Below are positions 39,941-50,208 of a stretch of DNA of 64,000 nt, piece by piece (within the stretch, counting starts at the first letter, position 1; each line of letters begins with the position of its first letter). The notes below the pieces were generated by a model. It did no database searches. It had not been told where the DNA came from and saw only the letters and a list, made by a program, of their open reading frames with translations. The stretch is taken from assembly GCA_009760855.2 (NCBI GenBank), contig WPIO01000042.1, positions 2,150,001 to 2,214,000 of the forward strand, in the 5' to 3' direction. The stretch is from Cristatella mucedo (Eukaryota; Bryozoa; Phylactolaemata; Cristatellidae). Both the position numbers and the translations under genes were made by a program.

Positions 39941-42555
39941 GTGAGTGCAGATATAAGACTGCTTGGAGCGTACGCAAGCGTGCTCAGCGATCCTTAGCTC
40001 AGCCTCTGAATTCTAGTAAGTTACTACGCTGGCGTCGGTAGTTGTCATTGCGCAATCTACGGTTTAGACTGGAGCACCAGCTGATGCCGGCTGTCTGCCC
40101 TTGAATGAGCAAGAAGCGAAAATGCTGGCCTCGTAGAGAAGCTTGAAGAACGACAATTCTAAAAGAAGCAAATGCATTGGACTGAAGAAGGACAACATGT
40201 GCACTATTTTTGCTTTGTTAACTTTGCTTTGGCTCTGTATGGGTGTAGTATTGAGTTTGTTTCAAATCACTGATTTGGACAACAAGTGCAACAGAGACCC
40301 ACCAGCAAATGTGATCACATTAACAAACCACACAGTCATAGCTCAGTCATTGAAGACCTGTGCTTGTAAGACGGCTGACTGCTGCTAATTACATCCCATA
40401 CCCTGAACGTGGTGGCACTAGTAGCAAAAACAGTGTGCAGTTTTAGATCTCTTTCGGAGGCAGTATTTCTGGTGAACTTGGCGAAGTTTAATTAGCAAAT
40501 CTTTCTATGGTTGCATGCAAATATGTGGGCTGCTCTATTGGAGTTACTAATACAGGCATTAAAACTGAAGATAGTGCTTGCTCCACAGTGCTATCACAGG
40601 GAAATATGGCTAAACATTTACGCTATATCCTGAGGAACACTTATCGTGTTATAAAAAATCCAAACGCATATGCAACATTGTGCTTGGGGCCTTTGCTATG
40701 TGCCGGCCTCCGTGTTTACGGTAGGGTTTTAATATTTTCCTAGAGAACGTTTGAGGCTCAGCATAAATGCAATTTCTTTGAGGGCAGCTTTAATACAAAT
40801 CTTTGAATGGCAATTTTTTAGCCATTAGCAATTTTAATATAGAGCTATGACATCTCCTGTGTTATCGAAGAAGTAACCAAGGAGAGAGACAGAAAGAAAG
40901 AATGAAAGTTAAGAAGACTTTATTTTGCCGTTCTCGAGAGCTGAACTCGCATTCTGTAATTCATGAGGCTAGAGACTCCTGATGGACTCTAGTGGTGTCT
41001 TTATTAGCTTTTACCGGATTGCTCGTGCTGTTTTTCTAGCTCAGAAATGCGACTGCCATTATAAGTTAGCCACGGTTTCACATACACTTAGCTACTCTGC
41101 ATTTGACGATGCCAGGATACATTTGCATACCTGAAAACACAGGAGCAGTTATGTGAGTGCAGTTATAGGCGCTGGGCAATAAGTTTGCCTTACAAACGCA
41201 CTCAATGAAACCCAAGTGGAAACTTAAAAACGGCACCTTCTTAGACGAACTCATGTCCTTGAAGGCTCGGTGCTGTGACAATCGCTCAATGAAATGCCAG
41301 AAGAATGGGCCAACTTTTGACTGCATTAAACGAATGGGCTCCTCACAATGCCTTGTACTGGTGCACAGCTAGTACGATATCTGTAGTTAATTCTTGAGAA
41401 TTAAGTCCAAGTGGCTAGAGTATAAGTTAGCTCTAGTATGAAGGTCGAATTAAAAAAATGAATAGACTCGCTGTAATAGTTATATTATATTGTCATTAGA
41501 CCGTATTTATCTGCAAGATTTGGTCACACGAGGCTCGAGTTATTTTTTGAAGGCTCTCTTGTGCTTGCTATTGAGAATGAACGATAGCATCAATATTTAC
41601 TTGTCGTGTTTTTGTATCTGCGACTTTACTGCATGGCCTTATGGCGTTTTCGGCACAGCAGGTTAGCACGTCTGCCCTTGGTTGCCATGTAGACTTTGTC
41701 TTGTGGCTGATTAGCTAATCCGTACCGTCGTGGCCTGTGCTCCTACCTTTATAGGATGAGAATGTTAAATCTTGCCTGCCAGCATCGTACACAGAGGATG
41801 ATCGAAAACGAGAAGACGACAGGTCAGGTGCTGTGTTTTCCTTATCAAATTTACTGCGTCCACCGACTCATCCGGTGCATTCGCGTTCGTAGGGATATAA
41901 CTGGTTTGTCTAGGTGGCTTGCTGTAATTGCATCGTTGCTGGCTTTCAACGGGTTGCTTTGCCGTGCTTGGTCGTGTGCCATCCTCGCCGATGCGCGTGA
42001 CCTGCATGTTGTCGTCATTGCACTGGTGCCACATCCCTAGGTCCGCTCTACTCCTTCCTGCAGGCTGCTCATTGGTCTATGCGTGACAGTGGTGCTGCTG
42101 GTCCTCGAGCTCGGTGGCTTCTTGTCCGGACTGTCCATGTTCATGGCGACTCAAGATCTGCTGTGTATCCTTTTGGTGTATACTCACGCTGAGAAGTTGT
42201 GTTGCCTCTGCTGCGCATGTGCTTAATGCATGACGTCCCCCAGGCACCACCGCCTTTTAAAAATCAATTTGTAATGCTGAGGCCGTGCGAGTACCTTTGC
42301 GAGCTCCTAGACTTTAGCTGTTATACGTATTCAGGAACTCTGCTCACACTTGGGTTTCTTAGCCTTAGCGGTGTAGCTCTGGGAGCACATGCCACGGCTA
42401 GCATAGTGCTGGCGTTCTTCCTGTTTGAGTCGTGGCCGTGTTACGACTACTGGTGGATCTTTGGCTTCTGCAGTGCACTCCCCGGGCTCACCGAGATACT
42501 TGTCATCATCGGTGTAGCACGGAATTGGGCTTTTTGTATCAGTGATCAGCGATAG
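39857..42555 (+). CDS. TMEM107: TMEM107 transmembrane protein, complete four-exon gene
   Basis: Small four-pass membrane protein of the ciliary transition zone (MKS module), needed for ciliary membrane composition. Exons 39857-39940, 41755-41822, 42064-42164 and 42377-42555 join in frame to 143 aa plus stop, against about 140 aa in vertebrates. The helices are visible as FLTIIGHLVLTIILFW, LLIGLCVTVVLLVLELGGF, SLGAHATASIVLAFFLF and WWIFGFCSALPGLTEILVII. Family signatures include the GLIPARFLT start, SCLP..YT.ED, GGFLSGLSMF and FCSALP.LTE. The start at 39857 matches the family start; an in-frame ATG lies at 39797, but that stretch looks like 5' UTR with a spliced leader (TTTTTTCAG at 39808-39816). 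A (CT)n tract begins six bases after the stop. No cilium-related neighbour is present. Confidence 0.94.
39941..41754 (+). other. TMEM107 intron 1, no other feature
   Basis: 1.8-kb intron. A short frame at 40143-40388 with one hydrophobic stretch does not align with TMEM107 and is not needed for the protein. No repeat family recognised. Confidence 0.5.
41755..41822 (+). CDS. TMEM107: TMEM107 exon 2
   Basis: 68 bp after TTATAG, encoding DENVKSCLPASYTEDDRKRE, the extracellular loop (vertebrate DSN.QACLP..). Ends in phase 2 before GTCAGG. Confidence 0.9.
42064..42164 (+). CDS. TMEM107: TMEM107 exon 3
   Basis: 101 bp after CCTGCAG, encoding the second helix and the GGFLSGLSMFMATQDLL motif. Ends in phase 1 before GTATCC. 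Confidence 0.93.
42377..42555 (+). CDS. TMEM107: TMEM107 exon 4 (terminal)
   Basis: 179 bp after GTGTAG. Encodes LGAHATASIVLAFFLFESW and FCSALPGLTEILVIIGVA, then a short tail ending ISDQR and TAG at 42553-42555. Confidence 0.93.
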
Positions 42556-42557
42556 AT

Positions 42558-42695
<138 letters not shown>

Positions 42696-43294
42696 GTCCG
42701 TGATTGGTGGTTGGTAACTTCACCGTCAGAAAAGGCTGCAATTCGAAGACCTTATGCACAATAATTACTGCAGTGTCGACCCACGCGTGCTTCCAGATGT
42801 ATCTCAGTTACTACTCCTGCGATGGCAACGAGATGGTCTAGGTACTTTTTGAAAAGTCTTTTTCTTTGTCAGTGGCATGTTTTTTCAAATGGGTTACCTG
42901 TGTCAAGTGCCTATTGACTAGCTTTTTGTGCTTTTACACGTGATCTGAACCATTAGTAGTAAGTAGGGCCGTCAACTTGTCGTTTATTGGCCATTTTCTG
43001 TTAGGTCAGCCCTGTTTTACACTCGATGCCGTTCGCGTCATCAAGCTTAAGTGCGGATATCATTGATCATAGCTATTACTTTTGTGTTGCCTCTGGATTT
43101 AAGATGTCACGCGAATTTTCATTGAGCAGTAACAAATACGTAATGTGTGGACTTGTTCCGTTTGTACTCTCGTATGTATTTTTTTAATTATAGTTATGCT
43201 TTTGTATAACGTAGATTTACTTTTAGCTGGTCTTGCTTTTTTCTGAACTAATCCTTTTCTTACTTCTGCGAATGTGGGAAGGAATGAATGTGTG

Positions 43295-44830
43295 CCTCCG
43301 TCTGTAACTCAACAAAGCCACAAAGACTCAGTGGGTATTACGCAGGAGTTGTATATAGCTCACTCACAGCCTAAGCGGCTTTTAGTAAGCATTCGGTAGC
43401 CAACAGACTTCATTTCACGCAACAAAGAGAAAGTGAGAAGCCTAGCAGAGTCAGGAGAGAAATTGAGGTAGTGAACAGCATGGAAGTAGCAGCTCAGGGC
43501 AGCTGGAAAGGATGTGCCATAGTCGGCAGCAGGAGGAAAGTTGGCGTGGCCTAAGAATCGCTGAAGTGAGATCCACAGTCTAGGACCTGCAGAACAAAAG
43601 CTTCCGTCGTCAACCGTTTTTAAGCTGAGGAATCGAACAGCTAATGAATTGTCCATACAAAACCTGAGGTCACGATGATGTTGAAACTGGTGCAGCAGTT
43701 CATCTAGATATAAAAGAGACAAGCCGTGGCGGGCCTTTAGGGTCAGTGTAAAGAATTTGCTCTGCATCCATTGATCAACCGGAAGCCATCCTAGCTTTTT
43801 TAGGAAAGGAGACACATGGTCGAACCTCTGATTTTCAAACTAGCCTTGCAGCCATATTCCTAGCCAGCTGCAAAGGACTAACGGCTTTTTTCGGTAGCCC
43901 AGTGAAAAAGGAATTGTAACAATCTAGCCGAGACAAAACTAAGGAGCTACTTCAATTGTTTGCAAGTCACCGTGGAAGGCAGTTCTTAATCTTATATCGA
44001 CGTGATGGCTAGTCACGGAAGCAATCTTCTTAATCAAACTTTCAAAATTTGGACAGTTGTCGAAGACGACGCCTAAATTCCGAGCACATGGGGATGGTCG
44101 CCCAACAGCATCCCCTATTAGAAGACAAAAGCCTTCTAGTCCAGCCACACGCTTAGGGTGTCCTATAAGCAGTAGTTCAGTTTTATCGTCGTTTAGTTTA
44201 AGGAAATATTCCGACATGCATTATCGAATGTCGGCAAGCATTCAGTTTATCAATCGCTGCAGCAGATTCCAAAGGTTTAAATGCCAAATACAGCCGCATA
44301 TGTCAGTATAAAAGTGATATGCTATGCCATGGGCCTGAATCACTTTTCCAAGCAGTTGAGTATAAATGGAGAACAGTAACAAACCGAGGACGGACCCTTG
44401 AGGGACTCCACGGGTGACTAGTCTGATGGGTGAGACCTGACTCCTCACGAAACTTTTTGAACACGATTGGAAAAGTACGATTTAAACCACGCCAGCGCCT
44501 CGTCTGCCAAACAGATCGTTGTTCTCAGTCGTTCAAGTAGAACTTCGTGATCAATGGTGTCAAAGGCAGCCGATAGATCTAGCAGTGCTAGGGCAGTGAC
44601 ATTGCCGTCATCGTTGCCACGTAGAATGTTATAGTTAACACGGAGGAGAGCAGTTTCAGTAGACTGCTGCTGCTTGAATCCCGATTGAAATTTTCAGACA
44701 TTTCATTCTTTTCTTCAACGTGTGCTACCAGCTTCTTAACGAAAAATCTTTCAATAATCTTTGACAAAAAGGAAGAAGGGAAACGAGTGATAGTTTTCAA
44801 GGACATGCGGGAAAACATCATTTCGCTGGC
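43295..44830 (-). mobile_element. LINE family 2 copy, RT to near the 3' end
   Basis: Longest family-2 copy. Minus-strand codons: TVCLADEALAWF-like region near 44490, [20 protein letters not shown] (44360-44420), HFYTD in place of YADD, LKLNDDKTELLLIGHPKRVA, then LGWLPVDQ, LKARHGLSLLYLDELLHQF and YGTSFPAALSCYFHAVHYLN. Frame breaks at 44220 and 43850. The left end has the complement of the terminal TTTGTGG segment, but the (ATTAC)n tail itself is missing. Confidence 0.88.
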
Positions 44831-44944
44831 TTAGAGGCCCGAGTCAAAAGACTTTGAACCACCTTGGGGCTAAGCTTGAGCTGCAGGACAAAAAAAAGAT
44901 TTCGTAGCAAGAGATGAGAGATGGATAAAATTTTCCAAATCTAG

Positions 44945-45180
44945 CCAAAGATAAGAATATGTTTGAATAGTGCCCTGAGAGAACTAAATCTTTTCTAGGC
45001 ACTTTACATATACTGTAAAGGTAGCATGTCAATATGGTTAGTGATAACATGCACAGGATCAGCATGCACGAGCAAGCGACAAAAGATTCACTGGAACCCA
45101 ACAGATGCTGTGAGGAGCAGGTACGTCTTTAGCTTTTTCAAATGTCGTTAACCTTGGAACCGTCGTGAGTTCCGGTGTCG
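44945..45180 (-). mobile_element. LINE family 1 3' end, diverged
   Basis: CTGAGAGAACTAAATCTTTT, AGGCACTTTACATATACTGT, then the GCATG-rich 3' untranslated complement. Confidence 0.65.
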
Positions 45181-46110
45181 AACGTAATTTACGGTGCTCA
45201 TTATCTATACAAACTGATCCTGTGTCTCACGATTCATCCCAAAGAATCTTGAATTAACTTTCTCACTTGAAGAGCTGCAGGCGTAGCTTTGAACCACATT
45301 GAGCAGTGAAAGGCAAAGCGCCGGTGCCCGGTGAGCTCTTACCGCCAGCTATGTAGCCGAGTTCCAGGGGTCATAGGCCATTTCCCGCCAAGCCCCGCCA
45401 TACTACGGCCATGCTGCCGCTCGCCATGCCGCTGAGCTAGGGTAAGACGAGCTGCCATCAGGTTAGACCTCATTATAATATCGCATGGGCCAACAACAAC
45501 AGGGGAACTAAACAAGACGACGCAGCAAGCGCGAACAAACGTATCAGGTAGTCAGTCGGCTTCCAAAGTCCCGCCGTTGCACCGACTCCGTTCCAACAGT
45601 ACGAGCGTACGCCGTAAAAGATCCGACTGGCTGAGTAACTGCTTGGCTAGGCGGAGTCGACGTCCACCACAGTCGAAAGCTTCCGCCGAATGATGCCAAC
45701 TCGTGGGTGGGTCTCGAGCGTGCTACGCGGGGAACGCGGAATATACAAATCGCAACAGCGAGCGTGCAATCCAGCTCCGCTCGGGCCTTGGGCACTCGGT
45801 GCCTTGCGTGCGTGGCCGCATCGCCGGAGCACGCCTGCAACCATCCAGGTGCATAACTCGGCGAGACCGGAAGCCTCCAACACCATGACTTACTGGGCCA
45901 ACTTATCCTACCCAAGAGCCCCGGTGACCTCTCGTCACCGCACATGCCATAGGTCAGACCCATGCCTAGCCGGTGACCCTTAACACATTACAGCCGTCCT
46001 GTCCCAGCCAACCGACTATAGCCTGGGTACAGCTATATACTTCAGCTGTTTAAAAGAAAAAAGATTGCTTGTGTCAAGCCTTTAATAAACGAGGTCTAAT
46101 AATTTGCGTC
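45180..46110. other. GC-rich intergenic segment, unassigned
   Basis: 45290-45990 is clearly richer in CpG than its surroundings. Open frames on both strands (45544-45963 minus, 45690-45983 plus) have no recognisable domain and overlap, so composition explains them. A short inverted pair TTAGACCTC (45463) / GAGGTCTAA (46090) brackets it. Confidence 0.35.
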
Positions 46111-48000
46111 ACATTTTATAGATCTTTTTCTTGACGGATTTCTTCAAAAACCGCCAGGATTTTTATCAAAGACTTGAAGAAACCGGAAGTGTTGCTGGCT
46201 GAACTGCGATGTTGAGACTGCGATGGCTCGCAGAGATGCTTTGAGGCTTTTTTTGGCAGAATCTGAAGCTGCAACACACAGGCTGCAATGGACGGAAATG
46301 AAAGGAGTGTGTGAGTGCGCTCATCCAACGGATTGAGGGAGGCAGAACAGTTGGCACAGTTTAAATGCATACTTCCTCTAGCCGTATGGCCTATCCCTCC
46401 AGATGAGATATTTAACCAGCATTTTAACTCGCATTAAATCCTTCTAACACCATTCCAGCAAGGGAAATGCCGTTTAACGCTGCACTAAAGTAGGGGAGTG
46501 AAAGGTAACCGCTTATAGATATCGAAAAGAATCCGCGAGTTGACGACCACGTAGACTTTTTTACTCTGCTCATACTACTTTACTTTACTCTGCGATATCT
46601 CCGGCTCGTGAATTTTAGACGAATGGGAGGGACACACGTTGGTTTGGAGCGAATGTGGTCTGAAGGAAGCCAGCTGAGTGGCAAGTTTTGTTCGCTGTGT
46701 TTGTATTTGTGGAGAATTCAAAACTCATTTTAACAGCAATGTCTCAGCATTTTGGCTGATGGCTGGCTCGTAGCCCTGTAACATCAGCCTTTTTTAACAG
46801 CGATGCAGCTATGCGTTGCTGCATCGCTGCTCAATTTAGATACCTGCTTTTACTTTGTACATGTGAAACTACGAGCTAAGCAGTGACTGGTGTCACTCGC
46901 CTCATTTGAACCACTGCAAAAATTGACGAATCATCTAAATTCAACATTATGCACAATGAATACTAGGTAGCTCTCAAACTTACCAAGCTGAGTCACCATC
47001 CCCAAAATTACCTCTAGTCCATTGTACTCATAGTACCCAAGCCTCTAAAACCCAAGCCTTGGCAGGACCGGCTACTCATTCAGTTCAGAGCCTAAATCCA
47101 GCTCATCTTAAATCTGAATATCATCAAGTGAAAACTGCTGGGGAAGACGGACAGCTTATCGCTATCTCCTATGGACAGTACTCTAGCTGTTTAGAGTTAT
47201 GCTGCTTGGTTAGCGTCATGCACCGGCGACATATGAACGGCTTAAAGGAGAGAGCTTAAGAAGGTTTCTGTTGGGAGATGGCTCCGATTCATTAGGACCA
47301 TGTTATTGTATCTAGTCAGTACTGTAAGCAGGAGTAAGGGAGGTTGTCTGAAATACGTCACCTGCGGCTGGCTAGATTATATTTTCGCCCTAAGAACCGA
47401 CACTCGTTTCAATGGGAAGTGCAATACTTAGGTCTAGTCGTAGGGCGACTCTGCGGTGTTAGAACGGCTTTGCTGGCAGCTGTTGCATTACAGTTATTCC
47501 GGCAGCAGCAGTTCTAGCGGAGTCTCAGAGACACGAAGCACAAAAGTGACGTGAGCGGTAAACGAGACTGCCTTTATTTCTCTAAATGCATTCATATATG
47601 AGAGCTCGATTAATCACGGCAGCTACGTCGCGAAAGATAACGCACGTTAGTGGCCTGACGCTGCTCTGTGTCAACGGCTCAACTATTGGCCACAGGTGAT
47701 GAGTTGGCCGCATTGTGTCCATGGCATAAGTATTGGCCGCAGGTGGGGCATACGTTAGTGACCAGGCGCTTCGCTAACTACAACAGCGGAAGCATCGGTC
47801 ACACACACACCACAGCCCACCAGAAGCCCACAGCGTATATGGTCTGCTGTGGAAACTACCATGCTCACGACAGACACAAGTTTGCAATAAGCACCAAGTG
47901 AAAGTGTCTGCATAATCATGACTAACGCCAGTGTCGCAATAAGCCGACCAAACCGGACATCATTTGAAGCTTTTATTGCTTGCAACTGTAGTCGAGCGAT
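46110..48000. other. Unassigned intergenic sequence
   Basis: One hairpin (46799-46828) and no recognised gene or repeat family. The 84-codon minus frame at 46116-46370 has no known motif. Confidence 0.35.
46799..46828. other. Inverted repeat, 11-bp arms
   Basis: AGCGATGCAGC, an 8-base loop, then GCTGCATCGCT, perfectly paired. Confidence 0.7.
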
Positions 48001-48004
48001 ACGA

Positions 48005-48111
48005 GCACAGCTGTCCCATTCCTCCGCTTAAAGACAGTTGGCGACAGAAGCTTTAGCTCTGCAGGTCCTAGACTGTGGAACTCGCTTCCACAATTCTTAC
48101 GCAACGACATC
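48005..48111 (+). mobile_element. LINE family 2, left part of a split copy
   Basis: Codons LKTVGDRSFSSAGPRLWNSL, then PQFLRNDI, cut at GACATC by a family-1 insertion. The same copy resumes at 49666. Confidence 0.9.
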
Positions 48112-49665
48112 CTATCAAAGACACTGGAACGGGTCGTGGCAGACCAGCTGAACCCGTATATCGAAACCTCACACCTTGCTAGTAAGTTCCAGTCTGGCTC
48201 TAGAGCTAATCACTCCACAGAGTCAGCATTGCTTCGGGTATACAACGACCTACTTAGGAATGCAGACATGGGTAGAGTGTCTCTTCTTGTTTTGCTCGAT
48301 CTTTCGGCAGCTTTTGGTACCATCGATCACAAAGTACTTCTAGAGCGCCTCTCATCTCGCCTGGGCATCACTGGCACTGCTCTGCATTGGTTCAGGTCCT
48401 ATCTCAGTGGGAGACTCCAGAGTGTTGACGTGAATGGACAAAGATCATCTGAAGTACCTCTAAAATATGGAGTACCTCAGGGCTCTGTGCTAGGTCCGGT
48501 CCTTTTCACCGTTTATACTCTCCCTCTCGCTGATGTGATTGCCAAGCACAATCTAGGCTTTCACTTCTATGCGGATGACACTCATTTGTACCTTTGCTTT
48601 GATCCCTCCCAGCCTTCGAGCACCTCAAATTCTCTCAACTCACTTGCTGCATGCATTGATGACATCCGATCATGGATGGCAGCAAATTTTCTAAAACTAA
48701 ACGATGATAAAACTAACTTACTAGTTATGGGCAAACCTAGTGTTATTCAGAAATTGGAAAGGCTGACTTTCAAAATTGGCTCTGCCAGCATATCTCCAGT
48801 TGCATCAGCTCGAAATCTAGGTGTCATATTCCAAAGCGACCTCTCGTTAGACGACCACATCAGCTCCACAGTCAAATCAGCCTATTTTCAGCTTCATAAC
48901 ATTGCTAAAATTCGGGCTTGTTTAGATAAGGATACCACGTCCAAGTTGGTCCATGCATTCGTGACATCTCGTCTCGACTTCTGCAACTCACTGCTTACTG
49001 GCCTACCAGCATGTGCGATCAGGCGATTGCAGCTGGTGCAAAACTCTGCAGCTAGGCTTGTCTGTCGTGAGCGTCGCAGTTGCCACATTACTCCATTTCT
49101 CGCCGACCTGCACTGGCTACCAGTCAAGCAACGGATTGACTTCAAGGTTTTGTCGCTCACTTTTAGGTCTCTTCATTCTATGGCTCCAGCCTATCTTTCA
49201 GATATACTACCCAATCAGGCAAAGCATCGTACCACTCGCTTTTCGGAATCCAGCAGTCTAGAAATACCTCGTACAAACCTTAAATCCTTTGGAGACCGTG
49301 CATTTAGCTCGTATGCTCCCACAGCCTGGAACTCCCTCCCGACCTGCATCAGAACATCCCCTGACCTGACCACATTTAAAAGAAACTTAAAAACATACCT
49401 ATTTAGGACAGCATTTAGTGGGTCCTTGTGATTCGTCCTCGATGTGCTTATGCGTGCTGACACTGTTCATGCTGCCACTAACCACATTTGCATGCTGACC
49501 CAGTGCATGTAACCCCTAACCATGTTATTCATTTTGTTTGTTTTTCAAGCATGATTTTACTTACTATTCTATTGCGTATCACTTTGCAGCAAATGTAAAG
49601 CGCCTAGAAAGAGATTAAGTTCTCTGAGGGCGCTTTATCAAGTGCAATATTATTATTATTATTAT
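48112..49665 (+). mobile_element. LINE family 1 copy, youngest in window, 5'-truncated, nested in family 2
   Basis: 1.55-kb insertion from the start of the RT to the (TTA)n tail. It splits a family-2 copy within one codon run; removing it restores the uninterrupted order seen at 31.8 kb. At most 3 bp (ATC) is duplicated. Confidence 0.95.
48136..49431 (+). CDS. Reverse transcriptase (C-terminal part of LINE ORF2), intact frame of 431 aa
   Basis: Open frame of a non-LTR retrotransposon of the CR1/L2 (Jockey group) kind, lacking the endonuclease domain through 5' truncation. RT blocks in order: FQSGSRANHSTESALL (about residue 18), LLDLSAAFGTIDH (block A, about 53), [20 protein letters not shown] (block B, about 108), HFYADDTHLYLCF (block C, catalytic YADD, about 139) and LKLNDDKTNLLVMG (about 188). 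A conserved C-terminal domain follows: ARLVCRERRSCHITPFLADL, NLKSFGDRAFSSYAP, and the end LFRTAFSGSL. Block A reads AFG where related copies read AFD; the first Asp (LLDLS), the metal ligand, is kept. The start codon is simply the first Met in the fragment. No promoter is expected. Confidence 0.93.
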   Translation: MADQLNPYIETSHLASKFQSGSRANHSTESALLRVYNDLLRNADMGRVSLLVLLDLSAAFGTIDHKVLLERLSSRLGITGTALHWFRSYLSGRLQSVDVNGQRSSEVPLKYGVPQGSVLGPVLFTVYTLPLADVIAKHNLGFHFYADDTHLYLCFDPSQPSSTSNSLNSLAACIDDIRSWMAANFLKLNDDKTNLLVMGKPSVIQKLERLTFKIGSASISPVASARNLGVIFQSDLSLDDHISSTVKSAYFQLHNIAKIRACLDKDTTSKLVHAFVTSRLDFCNSLLTGLPACAIRRLQLVQNSAARLVCRERRSCHITPFLADLHWLPVKQRIDFKVLSLTFRSLHSMAPAYLSDILPNQAKHRTTRFSESSSLEIPRTNLKSFGDRAFSSYAPTAWNSLPTCIRTSPDLTTFKRNLKTYLFRTAFSGSL

Positions 49666-49945
49666 ATCTACTCTCCAACTGCCGACTATGGCACATCTTT
49701 TTCAGCGGTCCTGAACTGCTACTTCTATGCTACTCACTACCTCAACTGCTCTCCTAACTCTGCTATGCTTCCCACTTTCTCTTTGTTGCATGAGACGAAG
49801 TCTGTTGGGTACCGAATGCGTACCGAAAGCCGCTTAGGCTGTGAGTGCGCTATACAAAACTCTCCTGCGTAACACCCACATGGTCTTTATGACTTTGTGG
49901 AGTTACGGACGGAGATACATTACATTACATTACATTACATTACAG
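49666..49945 (+). mobile_element. LINE family 2, right part of the split copy, with (ATTAC)n tail
   Basis: Resumes at ATCTACTCTCCAACTGCCGA, codons YGTSFSAVLNCYFYATHYLN to AIQNSPA, then TTTGTGGAGTTACGGACGGA and five ATTAC units at 49919-49943. This defines the family's tail. Confidence 0.92.
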
Positions 49946-50000
49946 CTGATCCATTACAAATGATAGCAGCTATGCAATCAAGGTCATAGTTCACGACAAT

Positions 50001-50020
50001 GGGGCATTTTAGAGTGCCCC
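50001..50020. other. Hairpin spanning a stop codon
   Basis: GGGGCA-TTTTAGAG-TGCCCC, 6-bp stem. The loop contains the stop codon (minus strand, 50009-50011) of the acidic terminal exon. Confidence 0.5.
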
Positions 50021-50208
50021 TGGAGGTTGCCGTGCGCCATCATTAATTTGATGGCTGTCGGTTGCTTCTGTTGGGAATGCCTCTTGAAGTATTAAGCCTT
50101 CCATTCCGTCATCAACCACTTGGGCATAGTTCGCATCGATCTCAGCGAGATCACGCGGGTTAACCACTTGTTCAGAGAGCAACTCGGCCTCCAAGTTTTC
50201 GGCCTCAT
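50009..50208 (-). CDS. Acidic terminal exon of unknown function
   Basis: 200 bp after TCTTTGTAG, encoding EAENLEAELLSEQVVNPRD and EIDANYAQVVDDGMEGLIL, ending PPGAL and TAA. Strongly acidic with no recognised domain and no RING. It is assigned to the BIR fragment upstream only by splice phase and strand. Confidence 0.45.

Noticed and set aside
40143-40388. 81-aa frame with a hydrophobic segment as a TMEM107 exon or separate gene
   Set aside because: Exons at 39857, 41755, 42064 and 42377 already give a complete, phase-consistent TMEM107; this frame lies in intron 1 and aligns with nothing I know.
45544-45983. Overlapping 97-139 aa frames on both strands
   Set aside because: GC-rich composition lowers stop frequency; no domain, start context or splice sites.
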